Source of the DNA: Azoarcus olearius
GTDB taxonomy: Bacteria > Pseudomonadota > Gammaproteobacteria > Burkholderiales > Rhodocyclaceae
NCBI RefSeq assembly: GCF_001682385.1
Contig: NZ_CP016210.1
Location: 1,178,001 to 1,242,000, forward strand
Length of the DNA stretch: 64,000 nucleotides
Reading direction: 5' to 3'
The first letter of the stretch is position 1. Every line of letters begins with the position of its first letter. The notes beneath the pieces are model-generated. The model was not told the origin of the DNA. It made no database searches and saw only the letters and a program-made list of their open reading frames with translations. This document shows positions 40,004-55,181 of the stretch, piece after piece. A program made the position numbers and the translations under genes.

Positions 40004-40585
40004 TTATCGGGCTGCGGGGCCGGCCGGCTGCGCTTCGATCACGCGCGCCGACTGGATGACGACCGGCTCGGCCGGGACATTCTGGTGGAAGCCGACATTG
40101 CGCGTCGGCACGCGGGCGATGGTGTCGACGACGTCGAGGCCGCGCACCACCTTGCCGAACACCGCGTAACCCCAGCCGTCACGGGAAGGGTAGTCGAGGA
40201 AGCTGTTGGGGGCCACGTTGATGAAGAACTGCGCGGTGGCGGAGTGCGGGTCGCCGGTGCGGGCCATCGCCAGCGTGCCGGGTTCGTTGCGCAGGCCGTT
40301 TTTCGCTTCGTTCTCGATCGGGGCGCGGGTGGATTTTTCCTTCATCGCCGCGTCCATGCCACCGCCCTGGATCATGAAGCCGTTGATGACGCGGTGGAAG
40401 ATCGTGCCGTCGTAGTGCTTGTCCTTCACGTACTGCAGGAAGTTGGCGACCGTCTTCGGTGCCTTCTCAGGGTACAACTCGACGACGAGTTCGCCCTGGT
40501 TGGTGGTGAACAGCACCTGCGGGTTGGCGGCGGCGGCGAGCCCGAGCCAGGTGGACAGGGCAAGGAAGGCGATGAGGCGTTTCAT
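40004..40585 (-). CDS. ppiA: periplasmic peptidyl-prolyl isomerase (cyclophilin)
   Basis: A 193-residue cyclophilin with a clear signal peptide (KR, hydrophobic core, cleavage after LAAA near residue 20). The catalytic [13 protein letters not shown] and [13 protein letters not shown] are conserved and align closely with the cytoplasmic copy next door. It should act on exported proteins. The ATG at 40585 has GGAG upstream; longer frames into the next gene are not supported. Confidence 0.94.
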   Translation of the reverse strand: MKRLIAFLALSTWLGLAAAANPQVLFTTNQGELVVELYPEKAPKTVANFLQYVKDKHYDGTIFHRVINGFMIQGGGMDAAMKEKSTRAPIENEAKNGLRNEPGTLAMARTGDPHSATAQFFINVAPNSFLDYPSRDGWGYAVFGKVVRGLDVVDTIARVPTRNVGFHQNVPAEPVVIQSARVIEAQPAGPAAR

Positions 40586-40629
40586 GGAATCTCCGCGGAG
40601 GGGAAAAAGGGTGGGGCGGGGGAGGCGGC

Positions 40630-41826
40630 TCAGGCGGCGCCTTCGTAGACGATCTTCCACTCGCCGCCTTCGCGCACCCAGTACTGACGCTTGCGGTGCA
40701 CGTCGTTGAGACCGTTGCTGCGGTAGGTCTGTTCGAAGGTGACGACGACGAGTTCTTCCTTGCCGGGGTTGCGGAACATGCTGACCTTGTCCACGCCGAC
40801 CTTGATCCACTCGCGGCCCTGCGCCGCGCGCCGCTTCTGCCTGGCCCAGCCGTCGCGGTCGTAACGGTCGCTGCGGAACTCCCGCGAGTAGTTGGACAGC
40901 AGCCGATCGACGTCCAGGCTCTCCCAGTCGCGCCGCCAGCGCTCGATGGCGTCGTTGAGGCTGCGCCGGCTGCTCTGCCAGTCGTCCAGGCTCAGCCACT
41001 CGACCTCGTTGCTGATGATCACCGGGGTGGAGCCCGGTTCGACATAGCTGGAAAGGCTGGTGAAATCCTGGTTGGTCAGCACCACGCAGCCTTCGGAGGC
41101 CTTGGGCGGGCGCGAATAGGTGTCGCTGGGGGTGCCGTGCAGCCAGATGCCGTGGCCGGTACGGCCGAGGCGCTTGTCCCAGTCGTTGGGGTAGTTGAGC
41201 GGAAAGGCGCCGCTGCCGTAGAAGTCGGGCAGGCGCTTGGGCTCGATGAACGAGGTGACGTGGTACACGCCGAGCGGCGTGCGGTTGTCGCCTTCGCGCA
41301 TCTTCTCGGCGCCGGCCTTGCCGTGGCTGGCGTAGTAGTCCGCGACGAAGCGCGGCTTGCCGTTGTCGTTGCGATAGACGTAAAGGCGGGCGCGACGGGT
41401 GTCGACGACCACGGCGTAGCGCTGATCCGGCCCCATCTGCATCAGGTAGCGTGGTACCACCTCGGTGGGCGGGCGTTCGCGATAGGCCCGCAGCCGCAGG
41501 ATGGCCTCTTCGCGCAGTCCCTCGACCTCGCTGCCGGCGGCTTCGATGTTGCCGAAGGTCTTCAGCGGGCGCGCGCGCGCCAGCAACAGGTCGCCTTTGA
41601 CGAGGTGAGCGAGGCGGAAATTGGGATATACCGCAAGCAAGGCCTCGGTGCGGTCGAGCGCGGCATCGAGGCGGTTGGCCTCGATCTCCCGGAAAACGTC
41701 CTGCAGCGCGGCGTCCGGCCCGCTGTCGCTGATCTTGCGCTCGAGCCCTGCCGACGTGGCCGCGCCCCCCGGAACAAGCAGGCCGAGCGCGAGCAGCGCG
41801 GCGCACAGGCGGTGAAGCGGGCTCAT
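40630..41826 (-). CDS. L,D-transpeptidase (YkuD) with C-terminal NTF2-like domain
   Basis: A 398-residue exported protein. A signal peptide (about 1-26) is followed by an all-helical repeat-like region (30-120). The YkuD catalytic domain runs from about 136 to 270, with His230 and nucleophile Cys247 in HGT...SEGC. The C-terminal domain (about 285-398) ends YRSNGLN...[13 protein letters not shown]. YkuD enzymes make 3-3 peptidoglycan crosslinks or attach proteins to the wall. The C-terminal domain is of the NTF2/Cds6-like kind and closely matches the end of the adjacent TPR protein. The two genes are 2 bp apart. Confidence 0.9.
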   Translation of the reverse strand: MSPLHRLCAALLALGLLVPGGAATSAGLERKISDSGPDAALQDVFREIEANRLDAALDRTEALLAVYPNFRLAHLVKGDLLLARARPLKTFGNIEAAGSEVEGLREEAILRLRAYRERPPTEVVPRYLMQMGPDQRYAVVVDTRRARLYVYRNDNGKPRFVADYYASHGKAGAEKMREGDNRTPLGVYHVTSFIEPKRLPDFYGSGAFPLNYPNDWDKRLGRTGHGIWLHGTPSDTYSRPPKASEGCVVLTNQDFTSLSSYVEPGSTPVIISNEVEWLSLDDWQSSRRSLNDAIERWRRDWESLDVDRLLSNYSREFRSDRYDRDGWARQKRRAAQGREWIKVGVDKVSMFRNPGKEELVVVTFEQTYRSNGLNDVHRKRQYWVREGGEWKIVYEGAA

Positions 41827-41828
41827 CC

Positions 41829-43076
41829 TCAGCCTCCCACCGTTTCGCGACGGATCTTCCACTGATCGCCGCGGCGGACCAGTTCCAGCGTCTTGTTGGT
41901 CGAACCATTGAACCCGCTGGAGCGGTAATGCTGCTGGAAGCGGACGGTGGCGCGGTCGCCATTGACGCTGATGCGCGGGTTGTCCACCTCGACCGTGATC
42001 GCGCCTGCCTTGCCTACCCGCTGCTGGCGTTCGCGCTCCCATACGGCGCGGGCGCGGCCGTCGGGCACCTCGAAGTCCTTGTCGTAGGCCGCAAGATAGG
42101 ACTTTACGTCCTTGCGCGACCAGGCCTGAGCCCAGCCCTGCACGCTGCGCAGCACCGCGTCCTGCGCGGCCTTTTCGGGCGCTGCGGCCGGCTTGCGTTC
42201 CGCCACGGCCGTGTCGGCGCCGGGCTGGGACGCGGTGCCGGCGGGCGCTTCGGCCGCCGGCGGCACTGGCACGGAGGCTGCGCGGGGCGCGGCCGCCGGT
42301 TGCGGCGGCGCGCCGGCGGTTGTCTGCGGGATTGCGGGCGAGTTTGGCGTGGCGGCGACAGCCGGCGCCGCGCTGCCCGGGGCGGACGGCGCCACCGGTT
42401 TTGCGGGTGCGGCGGCCGGCGGTGGCGCGACCGCGGTTGTCGGCGGTGCTGCGGCAATCGTCGGCGAGCCCGAGGCCGCCGCGAGCGCCGGTCCCTTGGG
42501 TGCGGCCGGCGGCACCGCGGCGGCGGTGCTGGCGCGCGGGCCGGCAGCGGTTCTGGCTGCGTCGCTCTTGAGTTCGGTGATCAGCGCGAGCCGCGTAGGC
42601 GTCTCGGTGCTGCGGGGGCTGTCGGCCTGCAGGGCCTTTTCGTAGGCCTGGCTTGCGAGGCGCGCATACAAGTCGCCGAGGTTCTGGTGCGCAACGGCGT
42701 AGCTGGGGTGGGTGCGCAGCGCCGATTCCAGCGTGGCGCGCGCCTTGTCGTACTGCTTCTGCTGCGCATACAGGACCGCGAGGTTGTTGTACGGCTCGGG
42801 CTGCGACGGGAAGTCCTGCGTGAGCTTGAGGAAGACCGAGATCGCCTCGTCTTGCCGCCCCAGTTCGGCGAGCGCGACGCCTCGGGCGAAACTCGCTTCG
42901 GCATCGCGGGGTTGTGCTTCCACCAACCGGGTGGCAAGCACCAAGGCTTCTGCGGCCTTGCCCTGCTGGAGCAAGGCGTGTACGTCCCGCGGGCCTTCAG
43001 CCGCACAGACGGGGGAGGCGCCGAGGAACTGCAGCAGCGCCAGCGCGCCCAGGGCGGCGGAGAGGCGAATCTTCAT
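41829..43076 (-). CDS. periplasmic TPR protein with C-terminal NTF2-like domain
   Basis: A 415-residue exported protein. A signal peptide (1-25) precedes three to four TPR repeats (about 30-165). A Pro/Ala-rich linker follows (about 185-300), then a C-terminal NTF2/Cds6-like domain. That domain ends YRSSGFN...VRRGDQWKI, strikingly like the end of the downstream L,D-transpeptidase. Spacing of 2 bp implies one transcript, and the shared domain implies a common ligand or a partnership at the cell wall. I do not know a characterised orthologue. Confidence 0.85.
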   Translation of the reverse strand: MKIRLSAALGALALLQFLGASPVCAAEGPRDVHALLQQGKAAEALVLATRLVEAQPRDAEASFARGVALAELGRQDEAISVFLKLTQDFPSQPEPYNNLAVLYAQQKQYDKARATLESALRTHPSYAVAHQNLGDLYARLASQAYEKALQADSPRSTETPTRLALITELKSDAARTAAGPRASTAAAVPPAAPKGPALAAASGSPTIAAAPPTTAVAPPPAAAPAKPVAPSAPGSAAPAVAATPNSPAIPQTTAGAPPQPAAAPRAASVPVPPAAEAPAGTASQPGADTAVAERKPAAAPEKAAQDAVLRSVQGWAQAWSRKDVKSYLAAYDKDFEVPDGRARAVWERERQQRVGKAGAITVEVDNPRISVNGDRATVRFQQHYRSSGFNGSTNKTLELVRRGDQWKIRRETVGG

Positions 43077-43195
43077 GTGCTATACTGCTAAGGTTTTTCA
43101 GGGGGATAGAAGCGCGGACCAGCGCCCGATTCTACCAACTGCCCTCTACTCCTACAATCCGACGTCGTACGGCCGCCGAGTTAGGCGTCGGCAAG

Positions 43196-43223
43196 GCGGG
43201 GCCACCAGGCACCCGCTTTTTTT
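43196..43223 (+). terminator. intrinsic terminator in front of cysS
   Basis: GCGGGGCC (43196-43203), loop ACCA, GGC, a bulged A and CCCGC (to 43216) form an 8-bp stem followed by TTTTTTT. It ends 23 bp before the cysS ATG on the same strand, with no gene upstream on that strand, so it sits in the cysS leader. A second T7 tract follows at about 43231. A further arm pair CCGACG (43159-43164) / CGTCGG (43186-43191) lies just ahead. Confidence 0.75.
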
Positions 43224-43246
43224 GTGCGATTTTTTTGGTAAAGCGC

Positions 43247-44629
<1,383 letters not shown>

Positions 44630-44633
44630 AAAC

Positions 44634-44664
44634 GACAACGGCCCCGCTGGACGGGGCCGTTGTC
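44634..44664. terminator. shared hairpin between cysS and the binding-protein gene
   Basis: A 13-bp perfect stem GACAACGGCCCCG / CGGGGCCGTTGTC with loop CTGGA, placed between convergent genes. There is no T run on either side, so efficiency is uncertain despite the very strong stem. Confidence 0.65.
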
Positions 44665-44693
44665 ATGGTGCGTGGTGTAGTCGCGGTGCGCCG

Positions 44694-45848
44694 TCAGCGG
44701 GTGAAGTTGCCGCGGCTGATCACCGTTAGGTCCACATAATCCATGCCCACATGGCGGCGCGGCGAGAACGCCATGCGCATGCCGCCGGCGTCCCAGTCGC
44801 CCATGTTCTCCAGTGCGCTGATCAGCTTTTCGCGGGTGAGATCGCGTCCGGCGCGGCGCACGGCTTCGCCGAAACTGCGCGCCGCGAGATAGCCCTCCAG
44901 CGACGCGTACGAGTAGGCGATGCCCGCTTTCTCGGCCGCCTGGCGGTAATCGCGCACGAAGGGATAGTCGACCCGGAAAGGCGAGGGCATCACCTGCGCG
45001 ATCACCAGGCCGTGGGCCTTCTCGCCAAGTTCGCGGATGAGCTGGGTGCTGCTGATCACCGACAGCCCGTAGAGCATCGGCTGGCTGCCTGACTGCTGCA
45101 GTGCGCGCAGCAGGGCGGCGGAACTGTTGCCGGCGGTGATCATGATGACCGCGGCCGGGTTTGCCGCGGCGACCTTCTTCACCGTGTCCGCCGCGTCCGC
45201 ACCGCTGGAAGCGATCGGCGCGACCACTGCCGGCGTCAGATTGCGCTTGGCGAGCGATGCGACCGCTGCGTCGAGGCCGGCCTGGCCGAAGGGGTCGGCG
45301 TGGTGGACAACCCCGATCGACTTCACCCCCAGCTTCGTGAGGTGGTCCACCGCCTTCTCGACCTCCTGCCGGTACGACGCGCGGACGTGGAATACGTAGG
45401 GGTTGAGCGGCTCGCGCAGCGCTTCCGCGCCGGTGTAGGGGGCGAAGAACGGGACTTTGGCGGCCGCGGCCAGCGGCACGACCTTGAGGCTGGGGCCGGT
45501 GCCGAAGCAGGCGAAGAGCGCGAAAACCTGATGCTGCTCGATCAGCCGCTGCGCGTTCTCGGCCGCCTTGTTGGGATCGTAGGCATCGTCGAGCGTGAGC
45601 AGCCGGATCCGCCGTCCGTTGATGCCGCCGCGCTCGTTGGTCTGGTTGAAATACAGGTTCGCGCCGGCCAGGTATTCCTTGTTGAGTTCGGCGAGCGGGC
45701 CGCTGAGGGCGCCCGTGTGACCCAGCGTGATGGCGTCGGCGTCTACGCCCTGCTGGGCGAAGGCGGCAGGCGCACCGCATGTCGCCGCAACGGCGAGCAG
45801 GGACGCGAGTCCGCGGCGAAAGAGCGCGGGCAGACGCAGGGATGTCAT
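44694..45848 (-). CDS. ABC transporter periplasmic binding protein, LivK/amide type
   Basis: A 384-residue type I periplasmic binding protein. The signal peptide ends AAFA near residue 31, followed by the domain typical of branched-chain amino acid and amide binders (ITLGHTGALSGPLAELN; AYDPNKAAENAQRLIEQ; ALFACFGTGPS). No permease or ATPase genes are adjacent, so it is an orphan. It may feed a Liv-type system elsewhere or serve as a sensor input. Ligand unknown. It stands downstream of dnaJ on the same strand, 189 bp away. Confidence 0.85.
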   Translation of the reverse strand: MTSLRLPALFRRGLASLLAVAATCGAPAAFAQQGVDADAITLGHTGALSGPLAELNKEYLAGANLYFNQTNERGGINGRRIRLLTLDDAYDPNKAAENAQRLIEQHQVFALFACFGTGPSLKVVPLAAAAKVPFFAPYTGAEALREPLNPYVFHVRASYRQEVEKAVDHLTKLGVKSIGVVHHADPFGQAGLDAAVASLAKRNLTPAVVAPIASSGADAADTVKKVAAANPAAVIMITAGNSSAALLRALQQSGSQPMLYGLSVISSTQLIRELGEKAHGLVIAQVMPSPFRVDYPFVRDYRQAAEKAGIAYSYASLEGYLAARSFGEAVRRAGRDLTREKLISALENMGDWDAGGMRMAFSPRRHVGMDYVDLTVISRGNFTR

Positions 45849-46037
45849 CGTTTTCTCCTCTCCGGTTTAGCGTGTGGCGAGGAGCGGCGATCGTTGTTGT
45901 TGCTGCCAGCCGCACTGGCGGTGCCGCCGGCAGCGGCTGCGCTCCTCAGCGGCGGAGTATAGCGAAGTCGCCGACCGCGCCGCCGCCCGATAGCCGGATG
46001 GCATCGGCGCGGCGACGGGCGTGAGGATCGGGTGGTT

Positions 46038-47165
46038 TCAGGTGGCGAAGAAGTCGCGCACCTTGTCCATCCAGGACTTGGCCTTCGGGTTGTGCCGTTC
46101 GGCGTCGCCCTTCGAGACTTCCTCGAACTCGCGCAGCAACTCCTTCTGGCGCTCGGTGAGGTTCACCGGGGTTTCCACCACCACGTGGCACATCAGGTCG
46201 CCGTGCGTGTGCGAACGCACGTTCTTGATGCCCTTGCCGCGCAGGCGGAAGACCTTGCCGCTCTGGGTCTCGGCCGGAATCTTGATCCGTGCCATGCCTT
46301 CCAGTGTCGGGATCTCGATCTCGCCGCCCAGCGCCGCGGTGGCGAAGCTGATCGGCATCTCGCAGTGGAGATCGTCGTGGTCGCGTTCGAACACCGGGTG
46401 CTGGCGGATGTGGATTTCGACGTAGAGGTCGCCCGGAGGGCCACCGTTCACGCCGGGCTCGCCATGGCCGGAGTGGCGCAGGCGCATGCCTTCGTCGATG
46501 CCGGCGGGAATCTTCACTTCCAGCGTCTTCTGCTTCTTCACCCGGCCCGCGCCGCCGCAGTCGCCGCAGGGGTCGGGGATGATGCGCCCGGTGCCGTGAC
46601 ACTTGGGGCAGGTCTGCTGGATGGAGAAGAAACCCTGCTGGATGCGCACCTGGCCGGCGCCGCCGCAGGTGGGGCAGGTCTTCGGCTGGGTGCCGGGCTT
46701 GGCGCCGCTGCCGTGGCAGGTGCCGCACTCTTCCACGGTGGGAATGCGGATCGTCTTCTCCGCGCCGCGCGCGGCTTCTTCCAGCGAGATTTCCAGGTTG
46801 TAGCGCAGGTCGGCGCCGCGATAGACGTTGGAGCGCCCGCCGCCACCGCCGCGGCCGCCGAACAGGTCGCCGAAGATGTCGCCGAAGGCGTCGGCAAAGC
46901 CCTCGAAGCCCTGCCCGCCGCCGCCACCGCCCATCGACGGATCAACCCCGGCGTGACCGTAGCGGTCGTAGGCGGCCTTCTTCTGGGCGTCGGAAAGAAC
47001 CTCGTAGGCTTCCTTCGCTTCCTTGAACTTTTCCTCGGCTTCCTTGCTGTCCGGATTGCGGTCCGGGTGGTACTTCATGGCCAGCTTGCGATAGGCCTTC
47101 TTGATCTCGTCGTCCCCGGCGTCGCGGTTGACGCCGAGCACCTCGTAGTAATCCCTTTTGGACAT
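46038..47165 (-). CDS. dnaJ: chaperone DnaJ (Hsp40)
   Basis: Co-chaperone that delivers substrates to DnaK and triggers its ATPase. All class A parts are present in 375 residues: the J domain with HPD (YHPDRNPD near 32-39), a Gly-rich linker ([11 protein letters not shown]), and four CxxCxGxG zinc repeats at about 130-200. The C-terminal substrate-binding barrel completes it. It follows dnaK by 95 bp, a gap containing a 9-bp hairpin. The grpE-dnaK-dnaJ order is the usual proteobacterial one. Confidence 0.97.
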   Translation of the reverse strand: MSKRDYYEVLGVNRDAGDDEIKKAYRKLAMKYHPDRNPDSKEAEEKFKEAKEAYEVLSDAQKKAAYDRYGHAGVDPSMGGGGGGQGFEGFADAFGDIFGDLFGGRGGGGGRSNVYRGADLRYNLEISLEEAARGAEKTIRIPTVEECGTCHGSGAKPGTQPKTCPTCGGAGQVRIQQGFFSIQQTCPKCHGTGRIIPDPCGDCGGAGRVKKQKTLEVKIPAGIDEGMRLRHSGHGEPGVNGGPPGDLYVEIHIRQHPVFERDHDDLHCEMPISFATAALGGEIEIPTLEGMARIKIPAETQSGKVFRLRGKGIKNVRSHTHGDLMCHVVVETPVNLTERQKELLREFEEVSKGDAERHNPKAKSWMDKVRDFFAT

Positions 47166-47195
47166 GGTGTGTCGCTCTGGCTGAATTCATGCGAA

Positions 47196-47235
47196 GGCCG
47201 AGCCGCCGCCAGATGCCTCCGGCGTGGGCTCGGCC
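47196..47235 (-). other. hairpin between dnaK and dnaJ
   Basis: GGCCGAGCC (47196-47204) and GGCTCGGCC (47227-47235) pair over 9 bp with a 22-base loop. Without a T run it is more likely an mRNA processing or stability element that sets the DnaK:DnaJ ratio than a full terminator. Confidence 0.45.
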
Positions 47236-47260
47236 CTACGGTCGACCGACTGGCGAAGGC

Positions 47261-49186
<1,926 letters not shown>

Positions 49187-49250
49187 GATGATGTCCTTTA
49201 TGTTCTGAATCCGTGGATCGCCGGCGCGGCGGCCGGCGAGGTCTGAGTCG

Positions 49251-49279
49251 AATATGGGGTGGTTCGCGGCGGTTTCAAG
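49251..49279 (-). promoter_or_regulatory. sigma-32 heat-shock promoter of dnaK
   Basis: On the minus strand: CTTGAAA, a 13-bp spacer, CCCCATATT. This is near-perfect for the E. coli sigma-32 consensus (CTTGAAA and CCCCATNTA). It lies 65 bp upstream of the dnaK ATG. Confidence 0.92.
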
Positions 49280-49300
49280 CCGCTGCCGCGCCCGCTGTCC

Positions 49301-49867
49301 TTACTGGGCCTTGGCCTTGGAGACCACCACCAGCGCCGGGCGCACGACGCGTTCGTGCAGCAGATAGCCCTTCTGCAGCACGTTGATCACGGTGTTGGGT
49401 TCGCCTTCGGCTTCGATCGCGCTGATCGCCTGATGCTTGTTCGGGTCGAACTTCTGGCCGAGCGGGTTTTCTTCTGCCAGGCCAGCGCCTTCGAACGCGG
49501 AAACCAGCTGCTTGAGCGTCAGTTCCACGCCTTCGCGCAGTTTTTCGACGGTCTGGTTCTCGACCGCGAGCGCGGCTTCGAGGCTGTCCTTCACCGGCAC
49601 CATCGCGCTGGCGAACTTCTCGGCAGCAAACTTCGTCGCCTTGGCAATGTCCTCCTGCGCGCGGCGGCGGATGTTCTCGCCCTCCGCCTTGGCCCGCAGC
49701 CAGGCGTCGTAGTGTTCGGCGGCCTTGAGTTCGGCCTGGCGCAGGGTCTCTTCCAGGCTGGGCATCACGTCGGCGCTGCTTTCCGGAGCGGCCTCGGCGG
49801 CGGCTTCCGGTGCGGCGTGCTGCTCGAGTTCCGGCGTGACGTTCGGGTTCTGGGTGGGATCCGGCAT
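49301..49867 (-). CDS. grpE: nucleotide exchange factor GrpE
   Basis: Releases ADP from DnaK. The 188-residue protein has an acidic Ala/Glu-rich N-terminus (about 1-35) and a long coiled-coil helix ([22 protein letters not shown] onward, split by a short break). The C-terminal beta domain has [35 protein letters not shown]. The ATG at 49867 has GGAG 7 bp upstream. Longer frames run into the divergent gene and are not supported. A sigma-32 promoter lies 39 bp upstream. Confidence 0.96.
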   Translation of the reverse strand: MPDPTQNPNVTPELEQHAAPEAAAEAAPESSADVMPSLEETLRQAELKAAEHYDAWLRAKAEGENIRRRAQEDIAKATKFAAEKFASAMVPVKDSLEAALAVENQTVEKLREGVELTLKQLVSAFEGAGLAEENPLGQKFDPNKHQAISAIEAEGEPNTVINVLQKGYLLHERVVRPALVVVSKAKAQ

Positions 49868-49905
49868 CGGGTGTGCTCCGTGTTGTTTTCTCAGGGATGG
49901 GCGGC

Positions 49906-49934
49906 TACTTGGGGGCGGTCCGGCGGTTTTCAAG
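49906..49934 (-). promoter_or_regulatory. sigma-32 heat-shock promoter of grpE
   Basis: On the minus strand: CTTGAAA, a 13-bp spacer, CCCCAAGTA. The spacer length equals that of the dnaK promoter. The divergent gene begins 70 bp beyond the -35. Confidence 0.88.
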
Positions 49935-50003
49935 CGCATCAACGAAAAAAATGCGCGCGGGCGGCGGGGCGCGATAATCGCGGCTTTTGCGCCGCCTGCC
50001 GCC

Positions 50004-50249
50004 ATGCCGCCTTCCGTTAAGCCCTCCGATCCCTTCACGGCGCCCGTGCGTACGCTGGCCGATGCCGAGGCCGCGGTCGCCGCGATCCGGGGGCGGCTTG
50101 AATGTGCCGGGCTCTCGCTGCGCCCGCCGCCTGCGCCGCCCACGACGTGCTGCGGCCGTGGCTGCAATGGGTGCGTGTGGGAGGGCTACTACAGCGCGCT
50201 GGGGTACTGGCGCGAGGATGCAAGGCGGCTGTTGGCCGGCGAAGGCTGA
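50004..50249 (+). CDS. oxidoreductase-like small protein
   Basis: An 81-residue protein with a proline-rich N-terminus and a cysteine-rich C-terminal half: [21 protein letters not shown] near 48-68, split here as [14 protein letters not shown] and LGYWREDA. This matches the short Oxidored-like domain, named after an N-terminal segment of some oxidoreductases. The four cysteines could bind metal. It is divergent from grpE and 107 bp before gyrA. The start at 50004 is the only ATG before the motif; an ATG-less longer frame is possible. Function unknown. Confidence 0.75.
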   Translation: MPPSVKPSDPFTAPVRTLADAEAAVAAIRGRLECAGLSLRPPPAPPTTCCGRGCNGCVWEGYYSALGYWREDARRLLAGEG

Positions 50250-50356
50250 TCGCGCGTTGACGGCGGGCCTGTCAGCGACCCGCCGACCGGAATGCCGCAA
50301 GGGGGCGTGGTAACATCTCTCCCTTTTGGGTTACGCGGGTCTGACCGCCTTCGAGC

Positions 50357-52986
<2,630 letters not shown>

Positions 52987-52990
<4 letters not shown>

Positions 52991-54084
52991 CACGCGTCTG
53001 GAATTTCGCGGCCGGTCCGGCCGCGCTGCCCGCCGAGGTGCTGCAGCAGGCCGCCGAGGAGATGCTCGACTGGCGCGGCGCCGGCGTCGGCGTCATGGAA
53101 ATGAGCCACCGCAGCAAGGAGTTCGTGTCGATCGCCGAGCAGGCCGAGGCCGACCTGCGCGAGCTGATGGCGATTCCGGCCAACTACCGCGTGCTGTTCA
53201 TGCAGGGCGGGGCGATCGCCGAGAACGCGATCATCCCGATGAACCTGATGGGCGAGGAGAAGCGTGCGGACTACGTGGTCACCGGCTCGTGGTCGGTGAA
53301 GTCGCAGAAGGAGGCACGCAAGTACGGCGAGGTCAATATCGCCGCGACCTCGGAGGCGAGCGGCTACACCACGGTGCCGCCGATGAGCGAGTGGAAGCTG
53401 TCGGCGCGCCCGTCCTACCTCTTCACCTGCACCAACGAGACCATCGGCGGCGTCGAGTATCCGTTCGAGCCCGATCTGGCCCGGATCGGCCGCGCCGAGG
53501 TGCCGGTGGTGGCCGACGTGTCCTCGCACATCCTGTCGCGCCCGTTCGACGTGACCAAGTACGGCCTGCTGTTCGGCGGTGCGCAGAAGAACATCGGTCC
53601 TGCCGGGCTCACGATCGTCATCGTCCGCGACGACCTGCTCGGGCGCGCCGCGCCGTTCTGCCCCACGGCCTTCGACTACCGCACCGTGGCCGACAACGGC
53701 TCGATGTACAACACCCCGCCTACCTATGCCATCTACATCGCTGGCCTCGTGTTCCAGTGGCTCAAGCGCAAGGGCGGCGTCGCCGGCATCGAAGCGCAGA
53801 ACATCGCCAAGGCGGAACTGTTGTACGGCTTCCTCGACGACTGTCCGTTCTACGAGAACCGCATCGATCCGGCCTGCCGCTCGCGCATGAACGTGCCCTT
53901 CTTCCTCAAGGACGAATCGCTCAACGACCGCTTCCTGGCGGGCGCCAAGGATGCCGGCCTGGTGCAGCTGAAGGGTCACAAGTCGGTGGGCGGCATGCGC
54001 GCCTCGATCTACAACGCGATGCCGCTCGAAGGCGTGCAGGCGCTGGTCGATTACATGCGCGACTTCGCGCTTCGCCACGGATAA
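52987..54084 (+). CDS. serC: phosphoserine aminotransferase
   Basis: PLP enzyme making phosphoserine, also used in pyridoxal phosphate synthesis. The 365-residue protein begins [12 protein letters not shown]. It has the cofactor segment [32 protein letters not shown] (read as ADVSSHI, then GGAQKN with the Schiff-base lysine near residue 202). ATG overlaps the gyrA stop by four bases. The gyrA-serC-pheA-hisC-tyrA-aroA order couples serine, aromatic and histidine synthesis. Confidence 0.97.
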
Positions 54085-54099
54085 GCGGAGCCGGTACCC

Positions 54100-55164
54100 A
54101 TGAGCGACGAACTCCTGAACCTGCGTAACCAGATCGACCGTCTGGACGAGGAAATCCTTGCCCGCCTTGCCGAGCGCGCGCGTTGTGCGCAGCGCGTGGG
54201 CGAGATCAAGCACGGCAACATCTACCGGCCGGAACGCGAGGCCCAGGTGCTGCGCCGGCTGGCGGACCTCAATGGCGGACCGCTGCCCGACGTCGCGGTG
54301 CAGAAGATCTTCCGTGAAATCATGTCGGCCTGCCTGGGTCTTGAGCAGCCGCTGAAGGTGGCTTATCTCGGCCCCGCTGGCACCTTCTCGGAAAGTGCGA
54401 GCCGCAAGCATTTCGGCGCGGCCCCCAACTTCCTGCCGACGCCGTCGATCGACGAGGTGTTCCGCGCGGTCGAGTCGGGCAATGCGGACTATGGCGTGGT
54501 GCCGGTGGAGAACTCCACCGAGGGCGCGGTCGGCGGCACGCTGGATTTGCTGCTGGCCAATCCGCTGAAGGTGTGCGGCGAGGTCAAGCTGCGCATCCAC
54601 CAGAACCTGCTGTCGCGCGCCGAGGGCATCGGCGGCGCGAAGCGCCTGTATTCGCACGCGCAGTCGCTGGCGCAGTGCCACGAGTGGCTCAACCGCAACC
54701 TGGCCCATCTGCCGCGCATCCCGGTGGCGAGCAACGCCGAGGCGGCGCGGCTGGCGGCGGAAGATCCCGAATCGTGCGCAATCGCCGGCGAGGCCGCGGC
54801 CGAGCTGTACGGCCTCAACAAGCTCGCCACCAACATCGAGGACGACCCCAACAACACGACGCGTTTCCTCGTCATCGCCAGCCATGATGCAGGGCCGTCC
54901 GGCAACGACAAGACGTCGCTGGTGTGTTCTGCGCAGAACCGCCCCGGGGCGATGCACGCGCTGCTCGAACCGCTGGCGCGCCACGGCGTCGACATGAGCA
55001 AGCTCGAGTCGCGCCCGGCGCGCAGTGGCTTGTGGGAATACGTGTTCTACGTCGACATCCAGGGGCATCAGACCGATGCCGCGGTGGCCGCCGCGCTGCG
55101 CGAGCTGAACGAGCGCGCCGCCTTCGTCAAGGTGCTGGGCTCCTACCCGGTCGCCGCGATCTGA
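54100..55164 (+). CDS. pheA: chorismate mutase / prephenate dehydratase (P-protein)
   Basis: Bifunctional enzyme converting chorismate to prephenate and on to phenylpyruvate. Residues 1-85 are the helical AroQ mutase (LRNQIDRLDEEILARLAER). Residues about 88-265 are the dehydratase (YLGPAGTFSESA; VPVENSTEGAVGGTLDLL; NNTTRFLVI). Residues about 270-354 are an ACT domain for phenylalanine feedback, with the ESRP motif (SKLESRPAR). It is 15 bp downstream of serC. Confidence 0.97.
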   Translation: MSDELLNLRNQIDRLDEEILARLAERARCAQRVGEIKHGNIYRPEREAQVLRRLADLNGGPLPDVAVQKIFREIMSACLGLEQPLKVAYLGPAGTFSESASRKHFGAAPNFLPTPSIDEVFRAVESGNADYGVVPVENSTEGAVGGTLDLLLANPLKVCGEVKLRIHQNLLSRAEGIGGAKRLYSHAQSLAQCHEWLNRNLAHLPRIPVASNAEAARLAAEDPESCAIAGEAAAELYGLNKLATNIEDDPNNTTRFLVIASHDAGPSGNDKTSLVCSAQNRPGAMHALLEPLARHGVDMSKLESRPARSGLWEYVFYVDIQGHQTDAAVAAALRELNERAAFVKVLGSYPVAAI

Positions 55165-55181
55165 ACTTTCAGGAGTCTGCC

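Noticed and set aside
43076-43246. Leader peptide before cysS (frame starting ATG at 43076)
   Set aside because: The frame reads through the terminator without a Cys cluster or a suitable stop, so it does not look like an attenuator leader peptide.
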